DNA from: a virus
IMG/VR virus record: IMGVR_UViG_3300007735_000779
Span: 1 to 64,000 of that record
Strand: one strand, 5' to 3'
Length of the DNA stretch: 64,000 nt
Numbering within the stretch: position 1 is the first letter of the stretch; each line of letters starts with the position of its first letter. Both the position numbers and the translations under genes were made by a program. Below, piece after piece: positions 1 through 6,195 of the stretch. The notes beneath the pieces are model-generated. The model saw only the letters and a program-made list of their open reading frames with translations, was not told the origin of the DNA and made no database searches.

Positions 1-41
1 CACGCACCTGGCGTGCCCTGGAACCGGCTACCCTGGAACGC

Positions 42-83
42 ACCACAGCCCCGGCGTCCGTCGTAGGGGCCGGGGGCTGTGGT
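42..83. other. GC-rich inverted repeat (possible minus-strand terminator)
   Basis: Bases 42-55 (ACCACAGCCCCGGC) pair with 69-83 with one bulged G around a 13-nt loop. It lies just beyond the stop of the minus-strand gene ending at 101, where a terminator would be expected, but no U-run follows on that strand, so an intrinsic terminator is only possible. Confidence 0.4.
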
Positions 84-100
84 GGTCTGGAGGAGTCTAG

Positions 101-391
101 TTACCGGATGGTCAGTCTACCGGGCAGGCTTCCGCAGCGCTCCGCTATCTCTGCCATCGGCAGGTCGAGGAGGAGGATGCGGTGGGTTGGGAACGGGGAA
201 CGGCTATCGTAGCCGCCCTTCGCAGCGTACATGATCTGCAGGCAGTTGCCTTCCCGCAGCGAATGGTAGGCGCGGAGCAGGAAGATATGCTCCCACGACT
301 GTACGCTAGCCTCCACGCCGCGAGACTTGTGTCCGCAGCGCGTGACGGGATTCCGGCCGGGAGGGACGATGGTTGAGTAGAAGTGTGACAC
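101..391 (-). CDS. Hypothetical protein, GC-rich segment
   Basis: I do not recognise this 96-residue protein. The reading frame has strongly GC-biased third positions (CTG, ATC, GGC, GCC), as expected of real coding sequence in a GC-rich segment, and the competing frames translate to low-complexity Ser/Arg-rich text. I chose the GTG at 391 because AAAGG lies 7 nt before it; an in-frame GTG at 442 sits inside a strong hairpin and is less likely. It follows the minus-strand gene ending at 461 and may share its transcript. Base composition is unlike the AT-rich phage genes that fill the rest of the window. Confidence 0.5.
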   Translation of the reverse strand: MSHFYSTIVPPGRNPVTRCGHKSRGVEASVQSWEHIFLLRAYHSLREGNCLQIMYAAKGGYDSRSPFPTHRILLLDLPMAEIAERCGSLPGRLTIR

Positions 392-419
392 TTGATGCCT
401 TTCGTTGGAGGGTAGGGTA

Positions 420-445
420 GGGGTGGGGCGCTTCGGCCCCACCCC
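420..445. other. Strong GC hairpin between two minus-strand genes
   Basis: GGGGTGGGGC at 420-429 pairs perfectly with GCCCCACCCC at 436-445 around a 6-nt loop. It lies between the stop of the upstream minus-strand gene (461) and the proposed start of the next (391). No U-run is present, so it may be an mRNA-stabilising or attenuating hairpin rather than a terminator. Confidence 0.5.
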
Positions 446-460
446 CGTTCCCGTTCGGGT

Positions 461-772
461 TTACTCACCGGGCCGCAGGTGCTTGATGGTTCCGAGGTTC
501 AGATTACGCTGAACCTTATTCGATCCTCCCGCTGCGACATTCGCAGCGACCTCTTCCGGCGTCAGCCAGATCATCAGCATCGTGTGAACCACGCCGCGGA
601 AGTTGACCGGAGCCACCTGCGCCTTGCTGATGGCGTAGCCATCGCGCTGGCCCTCCAACCGCTCCTTTCCGCTCCCCGCGCTCTTACCCTTGCGCTGCCA
701 CGAAACGCGGCCGATGCCCGCCGCGTTCACCTGCACGCACGCCGCCTGAATCTGATCGATTGTCATCGTCAT
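461..772 (-). CDS. Hypothetical protein, GC-rich segment
   Basis: This is a 103-residue protein of unknown function, starting MTMTIDQIQAACVQV. ATG at 772 is chosen because GGAGAG lies about 8 nt upstream; the frame is open further up, but that part reads as low-complexity Ser/Cys-rich text. It has a basic middle (RKGKSAGSGKERLEG) and ends TIKHLRPGE. No domain is recognised. Codon use is GC-rich, unlike the phage core genes. Together with its downstream neighbour it defines a 0.95-kb composition island at the window edge. Confidence 0.6.
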   Translation of the reverse strand: MTMTIDQIQAACVQVNAAGIGRVSWQRKGKSAGSGKERLEGQRDGYAISKAQVAPVNFRGVVHTMLMIWLTPEEVAANVAAGGSNKVQRNLNLGTIKHLRPGE

Positions 773-987
773 AGCAAACTCTCCAGATCGGCCCCGTTCC
801 CCGTTTCCCTTGCTACCGGAGCCGCAACGCGCGGCATTAGGCGGGAGGGAAGTAGAACGGCAGGCCGATGCCCAAGTATACGCCCATGCCGATGGAATGC
901 AAGAGGGTAGCACGGATTCGGAGCGAATAAATTATTATCGGCCAGGGAGCCGGTGCTGAATACTTTCCAATTCTAGAAAGATTTCAC

Positions 988-1016
988 TTGACACAACCAG
1001 GTCCAAACAGTAAAAT
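988..1016 (+). promoter_or_regulatory. Sigma70-like promoter (TTGACA-17-TAAAAT)
   Basis: Consensus TTGACA at 988-993 and TAAAAT at 1011-1016 are separated by 17 bp. It sits exactly where composition changes from GC-rich to AT-rich and points into the GGGTCCCC repeat field. No start codon follows at short distance, so it may produce a long untranslated leader or a non-coding RNA that reaches the small genes at 1316 and 1603. Confidence 0.65.
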
Positions 1017-1280
1017 GGGTCCCCTTTCACCCCCGGCTAAAACGGGGCTTGCCCATACCCCCTCAAATTTTCTCAAATATTTTCAAATAACCCTCAAATA
1101 AATTTTGAGAAATCTGGGTCTCCTTTTCGCAACCCTCGGATTCCTGAAAATGGGCCCCCCCCCCGGAGCCCCCGCCCACCCCTTGGAAAAATGGGTCCCC
1201 TCTGGGTCCCAGAATGGGTCCCCTCTGGCTCCATGAAAATGGGTCCCCTCTGGGTCCCTTTTATGGGTCCCCTCTAAGGG

Positions 1281-1309
1281 TTGCAATTATTTGAGATTTC
1301 CTATATAAT
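1281..1309 (+). promoter_or_regulatory. Sigma70-like promoter (TTGCAA-17-TATAAT)
   Basis: TTGCAA at 1281-1286 and TATAAT at 1304-1309 are 17 bp apart. The expected transcription start, 7 nt past the -10 box, is 1316, the A of an ATG. The mRNA of the 43-residue membrane protein would therefore be leaderless. Confidence 0.65.
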
Positions 1310-1315
1310 ATTCCT

Positions 1316-1447
1316 ATGGAATTTATTAAGCAAAATTGGGTCCCCCTCTTGGGACTGTTCGCTCTGGCTCTTGCAGGTCTTGGAATGACCACATATGGAA
1401 TTTTGTGTATGATCCGAGACTCCGATTATTATAACAAACGATCCTAA
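1316..1447 (+). CDS. 43-residue single-pass membrane protein
   Basis: This small gene encodes MEFIKQNWVP followed by one hydrophobic segment (residues 10-31, rich in Leu, Ala and Gly) and a short charged tail. It has no Shine-Dalgarno sequence. Instead a good -10 box ends 6 nt before the ATG, so translation from a leaderless mRNA is predicted. The ATG is the only sensible start. It lies within the GGGTCCCC repeat field, and one repeat copy encodes residues 8-10. Function is unknown; short phage membrane proteins of this kind often act on the host envelope, but that is only a guess. Confidence 0.55.
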   Translation: MEFIKQNWVPLLGLFALALAGLGMTTYGILCMIRDSDYYNKRS

Positions 1448-1602
1448 GGCTCTCGGGGATTCGGGGGCTCTGATGGGTCCCCTTTATGGTTCCGGCTTCA
1501 CTGGGAGGATCTGTGTGGCTTTAAAAGGGTTTTAATGGGTCCCCTCTGGGTCCCTTTATGGGTCCCCTCAGGATGTATACATATATCTTTAAAGGAGATA
1601 CT

Positions 1603-1755
1603 ATGCTAGAGAAAATTAAGAATTTTGTGAAGTCTGTCTCATCCACCACTTGGATCTTGGTAGCCGTGGGCGTTGTTTGCGTTGTTTTCTTCACCTATGC
1701 TGCTGGACATACCCCAGCCCCGGTAGTTGGTCCTGAGAACGTTCCGGCCAAGTGA
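1603..1755 (+). CDS. 50-residue small membrane protein
   Basis: The protein starts MLEKIKNFVKSVSS, an amphipathic basic helix, followed by a transmembrane segment at residues 17-34 (WILVAVGVVCVVFFTYAA) and a Pro-rich tail (TPAPVVGPENVPAK). ATG 1603 is chosen over the in-frame ATG at 1558 because AAAGGAG at 1591-1597 is well placed and the upstream codons lie in a repeat copy. A perfect terminator follows directly. Function is unknown. The short N-terminal helix and single span would fit a holin-like or other envelope-active peptide, but no family is recognised. Confidence 0.65.
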   Translation: MLEKIKNFVKSVSSTTWILVAVGVVCVVFFTYAAGHTPAPVVGPENVPAK

Positions 1756-1781
1756 CTTAAAAAAAATTTCTAGGAATGAAA

Positions 1782-1820
1782 AAAGGGATCCAATTTCTTG
1801 GATCCCTTTCTTTGTTTTTT
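1782..1820. terminator. Bidirectional intrinsic terminator
   Basis: A perfect 12-bp stem (AAAGGGATCCAA at 1782-1793 with TTGGATCCCTTT at 1798-1809) closes a 4-nt loop. It is followed by a T-rich run on the plus strand and an A-rich run upstream (T-rich on the minus strand). It separates the plus-strand gene ending at 1755 from the minus-strand gene ending at 1844 and should work in both directions. Confidence 0.9.
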
Positions 1821-1843
1821 ATCAGTTTTAATTATTGCTATTG

Positions 1844-2311
1844 TTAGGTGTTAGTGTCTTGTATGCCGTATCCTTGCCAAGGTGGTAAAGGAGCCTCATA
1901 TGGGGATCCTACATCTGGATCTCTATTTACTCTACCATCTCCATGTCTGTTAATTCCGCGTTGGTTTCTCATCCATTGGTAATAATTGTCTTTAGCTCTT
2001 TCATATCCCTCTTGCCATTTTTTCATATCTTTTTGAAAATCTGGATCATCTGGTCCACCAGGATAATTGTTTGGATTTGGCTGGGGATTGCTGTTGCTCC
2101 ATCCTGGACTACTCTGGGGGGGTTGAGGGCTAGTAGGTTGATTTGGATTAAATTCTGGGGCAACCCAATTTGGTTGCATGTATGGATTTGATTCCTCAGC
2201 ACCACCCGCATCATCTCCTTCTGTAAGAAGTTTAACTCTGTAAGAAAGAAAATTAACTTTGAATTGAAGATCTTCCGATAAATTTTTGTAATATTTTGTT
2301 AAATAGTCCAT
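1844..2311 (-). CDS. Pro/Asn-rich late protein, possible internal capsid protein
   Basis: This is a 155-residue protein of unknown function. Its N-terminus (residues 1-31, ending VKLLTE then GDDAGG) is helical and amphipathic and ends in an L-x-E motif like those cleaved by the T4 prohead protease gp21. Residues 40-90 are low-complexity Pro/Asn/Gln/Ser, and the rest is charged and Tyr/Trp-rich. TATAAATA at 2317-2324 lies 5 nt before the ATG on the minus strand, predicting a leaderless late transcript. Capsid packaging is inferred from this pattern and its neighbours, not shown. Confidence 0.6.
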   Translation of the reverse strand: MDYLTKYYKNLSEDLQFKVNFLSYRVKLLTEGDDAGGAEESNPYMQPNWVAPEFNPNQPTSPQPPQSSPGWSNSNPQPNPNNYPGGPDDPDFQKDMKKWQEGYERAKDNYYQWMRNQRGINRHGDGRVNRDPDVGSPYEAPLPPWQGYGIQDTNT

Positions 2312-2316
2312 GATAT

Positions 2317-2324
2317 TATTTATA
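2317..2324 (-). promoter_or_regulatory. T4-type late promoter (TATAAATA)
   Basis: TATAAATA reads on the minus strand with 5 nt to the ATG at 2311. In T4 late promoters the start site lies 6 nt after this octamer, which here is the A of the ATG. Confidence 0.7.
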
Positions 2325-2327
2325 AAA

Positions 2328-2362
2328 TAAAAAAAAGAGCCCTATTGAGTAGGACTCTTATT
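2328..2362 (-). terminator. Intrinsic terminator of the 2842-2376 gene pair
   Basis: Read on the minus strand, AAGAGTCCTA and TAGGGCTCTT form a stem with one mismatch and a 5-nt loop, followed by a run of eight T. It lies just beyond the stop at 2376 and just before the late promoter of the next minus-strand gene. Confidence 0.75.
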
Positions 2363-2375
2363 TTTTAAATTTTTG

Positions 2376-2639
2376 TTATTGACCTAAAGCTTTTTTGATT
2401 GCTTCAAGTTTTGTTATGTTCTTTTCGTGTCCGCTGATGGCCAATGAAGGACCACCCATATCAAACCCAGCAAGACCGCCTTCCTCAAAGCCATACTTTT
2501 TCTCTGTGGCTTTTCTTTGGGCGTTTAGTTTATTGTAACGATCCTGCGCCCCGGCTTGTCTACGCTTTTGCGCTTCAAGAGCTTGAGCTATTTTAGCAGG
2601 ATTTTTAGATCGGACAGCTTTTAACTGCCCTTCAATCAT
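2376..2639 (-). CDS. Small basic hypothetical protein
   Basis: This 87-residue protein is Lys/Arg/Ala/Gln-rich in its first half (likely helical, around residues 8-45). A Gly-rich stretch (EEGGLAGFDMGG) and a short C-terminal helix (NITKLEAIKKAL) follow. Its ATG overlaps the TGA of the upstream gene (ATGA), indicating translational coupling. A terminator follows it. No family is recognised. Its basic helical character matches the neighbouring late small proteins that may be packaged in the head. Confidence 0.65.
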   Translation of the reverse strand: MIEGQLKAVRSKNPAKIAQALEAQKRRQAGAQDRYNKLNAQRKATEKKYGFEEGGLAGFDMGGPSLAISGHEKNITKLEAIKKALGQ

Positions 2640-2842
2640 AAAAAACGAGAGATCTCGCGAATCTTGGATTCAAGGAGATCTGCTTCCTGCTTGAGGTGCT
2701 CGGCTACAGTTCTGTAGTACTCGGAGCTTTCCTCACTCAGTTGGCCTGAATAAGTTACGTTGATCTTGTCTTCCGAAAAGTTTGTTTTTTTGGCGTCAAA
2801 TGCTTTTTGGGCTAGGTCTTGTCTGAATGTTTTAATGTCCAT
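2636..2842 (-). CDS. Small helical hypothetical protein
   Basis: This is a 68-residue protein beginning MDIKTFRQDLAQKAFD with a C-terminal predicted helix (EYYRTVAEHLKQEADLLESKI). It is first in a two-gene minus-strand operon. TATAAATA at 2848-2855 lies 5 nt before its ATG and no Shine-Dalgarno sequence is visible, so a leaderless late mRNA is predicted. Function is unknown. Confidence 0.65.
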   Translation of the reverse strand: MDIKTFRQDLAQKAFDAKKTNFSEDKINVTYSGQLSEESSEYYRTVAEHLKQEADLLESKIREISRFL

Positions 2843-2847
2843 AAAGG

Positions 2848-2859
2848 TATTTATAAATA
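2848..2859. promoter_or_regulatory. Divergent overlapping late promoters
   Basis: The palindromic stretch TATTTATAAATA carries TATAAATA on both strands: 2855-2848 for the minus-strand gene at 2842 (5 nt to its ATG) and 2852-2859 for the plus-strand gene at 2874 (14 nt to its ATG). Two late transcripts would start back to back from one 12-bp core. Confidence 0.7.
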
Positions 2860-2873
2860 TTTAAACAATTACC

Positions 2874-3161
2874 ATGAACCCCATAACCCACCTATACTAT
2901 CGCAACATGTCTCAAAAGCTTGAACTTCAATTGGAAAACCTTCAGGCTCTCCATGACCAAGCATTCAATAATCTTTTGGAAGCAGTAAAAAAAGCAAAAA
3001 AAGATTATGACAAAAATGGCAAACTAGAATCGCCCAAAAAAGAGTGGAAGGGTGCAAGAGACAATGCAATCAAGAAAAATATGGGGAAAAAATCAAAATT
3101 CCCAAAACACGATCCAAATGATCCAGAAATAAAAAGATTAAGATACGGTCCTGTTGACTGA
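2874..3161 (+). CDS. Lys-rich hypothetical late protein
   Basis: This 95-residue, very basic protein starts MNPITHLYYRNMSQKLELQL. It is helical for the first ~45 residues and includes FNNLLEAVKKAKK, with an L-L-E/A site of the prohead-protease type at residues 34-36. The second half is Lys/Asn/Pro-rich. Its end overlaps the 3' end of the convergent methyltransferase gene by 24 bp. Expression is likely from the divergent late promoter at 2852. Function is unknown; it could be a DNA-associated internal protein. Confidence 0.6.
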   Translation: MNPITHLYYRNMSQKLELQLENLQALHDQAFNNLLEAVKKAKKDYDKNGKLESPKKEWKGARDNAIKKNMGKKSKFPKHDPNDPEIKRLRYGPVD

Positions 3162-4103
3162 TCTTATTCTTTTGGCAATCCACTCGGCAACGCTGACTGT
3201 AACGGCGTTGCCGATTTGTTTATATCTCTGTGTGTCTGATTGTCCTTCCGTCCAATTGTCCGGAAATCCCTGCAATCTTTCACATTCAACTGGCGTTAGT
3301 CTACGAACCACATCCCCATGAACCAAAGGATGGTTGATCTCGGAGAACCCGGACCCACCCATGCTTGTCCGAAGAGTTCCAACGGTTCCATCCTCAACAA
3401 GACCATCTTTGCTGTTCTGCCAGCGATAGACAATCAGGTTGTAATGTTCGTCTCCGGCTGGTCCTCCGGTCCCTTTGTGCCATTTGCTACTGCACGTTCC
3501 AGAGATTCCTGCAGGGGTACAGGTAATTGCTTTCCCCGCTTTTGTGCCCTTCGGAGGATTCCCGCTGCTGCTGTTGGCGAGATCAAGTACTTCTGAGGCA
3601 CATTCTCCTCCAAGATCTGCGACAATGAAGATTCTACGGCGTCTTTGGGGGACTCCGAAGAACTGACTGTCCAGAACTCTCCACGCGATAGATTTAGCGC
3701 CCCACCTTTCGACCATTTCATTGAGGACGTGTGAGAAGTCGTTCCCTGAATTGCTTGAGAGCAATCCAAAGACATTTTCGACCACGACGAATCTGGGACT
3801 GGTTGCCCGAATAAATCTTTCGAACTCATAGAATAAAGAACTCCTTGCTCCTTGCAAACCTTCTCGTTTGCCTGCGATTGATATGTCCTGACACGGAAAG
3901 CCTCCAACAATTACATCTACGTTGCTTAACAGTGATGTATTGACTGAAGTTATATCTCCATGCAAACTTGCATGTGGGAAACGTTTCGTAAGGACCTTTT
4001 GGCAATACTGGTCTTGCTCAACGCACCATGAGATGTCAAACCCGGCGTTTTGAAACCCTAGGTCAAATCCACCAATGCCAGAGAATAGGCTTCCTACTTT
4101 CAT
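3138..4103 (-). CDS. dcm-like: DNA (cytosine-5) methyltransferase
   Basis: The enzyme transfers methyl from S-adenosylmethionine to C5 of cytosine in DNA, probably protecting phage DNA from host restriction. In 321 residues the canonical motifs are in order: I FSGIGGFDLGF (7-17), IV GGFPCQDIS with catalytic Cys71, VI VVENVFGL (108-115), VIII PQRRRRIFIV (152-161), a short target-recognition region (~165-245), IX RRLTPVECERLQGFP, and X YKQIGNAV near residue 300. All key residues are intact. An extended -10 (TGGTATAAT) ends 6 nt before the ATG, so early leaderless expression is predicted. No cognate endonuclease is seen beside it, so it looks like an orphan methylase. Confidence 0.93.
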   Translation of the reverse strand: MKVGSLFSGIGGFDLGFQNAGFDISWCVEQDQYCQKVLTKRFPHASLHGDITSVNTSLLSNVDVIVGGFPCQDISIAGKREGLQGARSSLFYEFERFIRATSPRFVVVENVFGLLSSNSGNDFSHVLNEMVERWGAKSIAWRVLDSQFFGVPQRRRRIFIVADLGGECASEVLDLANSSSGNPPKGTKAGKAITCTPAGISGTCSSKWHKGTGGPAGDEHYNLIVYRWQNSKDGLVEDGTVGTLRTSMGGSGFSEINHPLVHGDVVRRLTPVECERLQGFPDNWTEGQSDTQRYKQIGNAVTVSVAEWIAKRIRSVNRTVS

Positions 4104-4109
4104 TTCTAT

Positions 4110-4118
4110 ATTATACCA
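4110..4118 (-). promoter_or_regulatory. Extended -10 promoter for the methyltransferase
   Basis: TGGTATAAT reads on the minus strand (4118-4110) with no clear -35. Six nt (ATAGAA) separate it from the ATG at 4103, so transcription should start at the first base of the gene. Confidence 0.6.
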
Positions 4119-4143
4119 AAAAAGTTAAAAAAATCCTAAAGAA

Positions 4144-4151
4144 TATAAATA
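4144..4151 (+). promoter_or_regulatory. T4-type late promoter (TATAAATA)
   Basis: TATAAATA lies 6 nt before the ATG at 4158. No Shine-Dalgarno sequence lies between, and the predicted start is within 1 nt of the ATG. Confidence 0.7.
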
Positions 4152-4157
4152 ATTGGT

Positions 4158-4352
4158 ATGAAATACTCTCTCAAATATTTAATGGAATACTTGGATATTG
4201 GTGCCAGCGGTGCTAATATGGGAGATGCCATGAAAAAGGAAAATCGCAAATATGCCCGTAAATTGAAAAAACAGGCGTTAACCAAGCGAAGTCCTTATCT
4301 TATGAAAGAACTTCAAGTAATTTTTAAAAATTTAAAAAATTATGATATCTAA
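4158..4352 (+). CDS. Small late protein with capsid-targeting-like N-terminus
   Basis: This 64-residue basic protein begins MKYSLKYLME. That matches in length, charge pattern and final Glu the T4 internal-protein capsid-targeting peptide (MKTYQEFIAE), which gp21 removes after residue 10. The remainder (DAMKKENRKYARKLKKQAL...) is strongly basic, as expected of a DNA-packed internal protein. The late promoter is 6 nt upstream and no Shine-Dalgarno sequence is present. The packaging role is inferred from the similarity; the protein itself is unrecognised. Confidence 0.6.
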   Translation: MKYSLKYLMEYLDIGASGANMGDAMKKENRKYARKLKKQALTKRSPYLMKELQVIFKNLKNYDI

Positions 4353-4464
4353 AGGTTCTTTAAAGTAATCTTTAATATATTCTTTTGGTATTTCTTTAAA
4401 ATTTACTTTAGAGGTTTCTTTGAGTTAATTGTACAAGACCTTTAATTTTCTGTCAAGAGGAAAA

Positions 4465-4472
4465 TCTAAATA
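4465..4472 (+). promoter_or_regulatory. Late promoter variant (TCTAAATA)
   Basis: TCTAAATA is followed by 5 nt and then ATG 4478, the spacing that would put the transcript start on the A of the ATG. An AAGAGGA sequence lies upstream of the promoter and would not be transcribed. Confidence 0.6.
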
Positions 4473-4477
4473 TTTTC

Positions 4478-5032
4478 ATGGCAAACCTAAATCATAACAG
4501 AAACCTTTTTGAATCTGCCCTACGCCAGGTTCAACAGAACGAAAAGGCTATTACCAATAATATTGCTCATCGTCATGAGCTAGTCGAACAAAAACAAAAT
4601 TTGACTGAGATAGTTGGAACTCTGATTACTGCTGGTTTGCTTGCAGCCGCAGCTGCTCCTGTTGCTGGTGTTGCTGCGGACATTTATGCACATCGCAAAA
4701 AGAGAAAACAAGAAGCAGACGAAATAGCAAGAGAACAAGCAAATAAAGATAGAGAACACGGGTTCAACGTACAGAGACACCAAGAGAATATTGGAGAAAC
4801 TAGAGCAGATAGACAAGCTAGACAAAATGAAGCAGCAGCAGATAGAAAAGCAAGAGAAGATGCAGCAACTGCGGCTCATCAAAGAACCGTTGAACGCGAA
4901 AAAACTGCACACAAGCGAACAAAAAAGGGTGCTAAGAAACAACGACAGCACAATCTATTGTTACAGACCAAGAAAAATACAGCAGCACTTAGAGCAGCTC
5001 AAATTAGATATGGAAGCGGCGGAACTCCCTAA
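4478..5032 (+). CDS. Coiled-coil protein with one hydrophobic segment
   Basis: This 184-residue protein of unknown function has three parts. The N-terminal helix contains NLFESALRQ (an L-F-E/S protease-type site at residue 12). A hydrophobic Ala/Gly-rich segment follows at residues ~50-72 (LITAGLLAAAAAPVAGVAAD). Residues ~75-170 form a long, highly charged helix rich in Lys, Arg, Gln and Glu with heptad-like spacing. A membrane-active segment plus coiled coil would fit an ejected internal protein or a lysis-related factor, but no family is recognised. Its stop overlaps the next start (TAATG), so the two are translated together. Confidence 0.65.
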   Translation: MANLNHNRNLFESALRQVQQNEKAITNNIAHRHELVEQKQNLTEIVGTLITAGLLAAAAAPVAGVAADIYAHRKKRKQEADEIAREQANKDREHGFNVQRHQENIGETRADRQARQNEAAADRKAREDAATAAHQRTVEREKTAHKRTKKGAKKQRQHNLLLQTKKNTAALRAAQIRYGSGGTP

Positions 5033-6192
5033 TGAGTTTTTATTTCAATGATTCTTTAAATAAAGCTACTAAAATTGGCATAGGTAATTTTAAAAATTAT
5101 CTAATGGAAGGAAAGTTTAAAGAAAAACTTGCACAAGCCGAAGCAGCTCAAGAGGCTGAATTTCAAAAATTACAAACAGCTGTAAATGCTCATAGACAAG
5201 GTGCCATTGCAAGAGAAGAAGCAAAGACAGCAGCAGAAGAAAAAAGAAAAAGACAGGCTGATGCAATTAGAGGAATTGGTGTAAGATCAAAATCGCAAGC
5301 CGATCAGGCTCTTGCAAGAGAAAGAGAAGCCAAAGCAGCATTCTATAAAGCAAGACTTGCACAGATAACTCCAACAGCTCCTAGCCAAGATCCAGTTAAC
5401 AAAGATGAAACTGCAGCTTTGGGTGCAGCAGAAGCCACTGCTGCAGGAAGCGCAGTAAAAAGCATCATGAAAGGGTTGGCACAAAAATTACCAACAAGCG
5501 ATCAGATGCATAAAGGTTTGAGTTTAGCTTCAACTGTTCCAAGCATTTCTGCAAGAAGTCCAATTACAGTAAATGCTCCGACATATGGAAAGGGTGAATC
5601 TGAGTATAAACTAGAAGACGAAACAACTCCCACTCCTGTTGTTAATAGAGAAGAAAACAGAAAAAGAGTAGGAAAAGTTGCTCCGGGCAATTTATTCTCA
5701 AAGAAAGAAATGGAACCTTTAGTTGTTAAAGCAGCAAAAGAGGAACCAGTAAAAACAAAAGTTGCGTCTTCTGCCGATAAAGATACATCGCTTCCTTTGT
5801 TTAAGGGAATTTCTACTGACAGAGGTATTGTTAGTTCTTATACACCAGCAAAACCTACCCCCAAAAAGACAAAAGAAAAAGCAAAAGAAAAAGCAAAACC
5901 AAGAGCAAGAGCAAAAGCCCCATCTGTTAAGACGTCTGCTCCGGCCCCAGCTCCAGCTGCAGCACCTGTAACTCAACAAGAATCAATACCACCTGCTTCT
6001 CCGGCCCCTGTTGTTGCAAAAGCAACTAAATCCAGTAAGCCATTTCCAACCATGAGCACTGGACCTGTCAGTAAGCGCAAAAAGGGACAATGGAGAGATG
6101 GAAGTTTACATTACAATCCAAATGACCCACCTCCGGGTGTAGTTGAATCAATGAATGTTTATAGCAATTCATTGACTAAGCTTTTTGGTTGA
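5032..6192 (+). CDS. Ala/Lys/Pro-rich late protein, candidate internal protein
   Basis: This is a 386-residue low-complexity protein. Residues 18-28 (IGNFKNYLMEG) repeat the YLME core seen in the gene at 4158 and fit a prohead-protease site after Glu26. Residues 30-105 are a charged Ala/Gln/Glu/Arg helix. Residues ~280-325 are a Lys/Ala/Pro tract (KEKAKPRARAKAP, then APAPAPAAAP) reminiscent of histone H1 or TonB linkers. The C-terminus (WRDGSLHYNPNDPPPGVVES) is more ordered. It is coupled to the previous gene by TAATG. DNA binding inside the capsid is plausible from composition but unproven. Confidence 0.65.
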   Translation: MSFYFNDSLNKATKIGIGNFKNYLMEGKFKEKLAQAEAAQEAEFQKLQTAVNAHRQGAIAREEAKTAAEEKRKRQADAIRGIGVRSKSQADQALAREREAKAAFYKARLAQITPTAPSQDPVNKDETAALGAAEATAAGSAVKSIMKGLAQKLPTSDQMHKGLSLASTVPSISARSPITVNAPTYGKGESEYKLEDETTPTPVVNREENRKRVGKVAPGNLFSKKEMEPLVVKAAKEEPVKTKVASSADKDTSLPLFKGISTDRGIVSSYTPAKPTPKKTKEKAKEKAKPRARAKAPSVKTSAPAPAPAAAPVTQQESIPPASPAPVVAKATKSSKPFPTMSTGPVSKRKKGQWRDGSLHYNPNDPPPGVVESMNVYSNSLTKLFG

Positions 6193-6195
6193 TCG

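Larger units (their letters stand above)
1014..1570. repeat. GGGTCCCC dispersed repeat field
   Basis: A unit close to AATGGGTCCCCTCTGGGTCC recurs about nine times. Full or nearly full copies start at about 1190, 1213, 1238 and 1534; shorter ATGGGTCCCC copies are at 1015, 1262, 1471 and 1557; degenerate copies are at about 1150 (with a C10 run) and 1338. Copies lie both between genes and inside the start of the small gene at 1316. Spacing is irregular, so this is not a clean tandem array. Possible roles are iterons of an origin, recombination sites or RNA hairpins. Nothing in the sequence decides between them. Confidence 0.8.

Noticed and set aside
145-468. Minus-strand open frame starting at GTG 468 in the GC-rich segment
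   Set aside because: It overlaps the better frame at 101-391, and its translation is Ser/Arg-rich low-complexity text typical of a shadow frame.
182-910. Plus-strand open frames in the GC-rich segment
   Set aside because: Antisense shadows of the two minus-strand genes, with no ribosome-binding site and poor codon pattern.
1083-1286. Minus-strand open frame of 67 codons repeating DPEGTHF
   Set aside because: It is the translation of the GGGTCCCC repeat units. It has no ribosome-binding site and its repeats are explained by the DNA repeat.
1014-1570. CRISPR array
   Set aside because: Units are unevenly spaced, overlap coding sequence and lack unique spacers of constant length; no cas genes are present.
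1738-1815. Possible tRNA or riboswitch around the hairpin after 1755
   Set aside because: The structure is a simple perfect stem with flanking T/A runs, fully explained as a bidirectional terminator.
3434-3910. 158-codon minus-strand frame inside the methyltransferase gene
   Set aside because: The methyltransferase motifs lie in the other frame and run through the whole region.
4353-4464. Attachment site or small RNA in the 112-bp gap
   Set aside because: Only AT-rich sequence with short, imperfect TTTAAAG-type repeats; nothing supports a specific element.
4580-4951. Leu/Cys/Phe-rich minus-strand frame opposite the coiled-coil gene
   Set aside because: Antisense of Lys/Glu/Ala-rich coding sequence gives such hydrophobic text; no start signals.
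4791-5051. Plus-strand alternate frame over the end of the coiled-coil gene
   Set aside because: Low-complexity Glu/Gln/Lys text in another frame of the same repetitive coding sequence; no promoter or RBS of its own.
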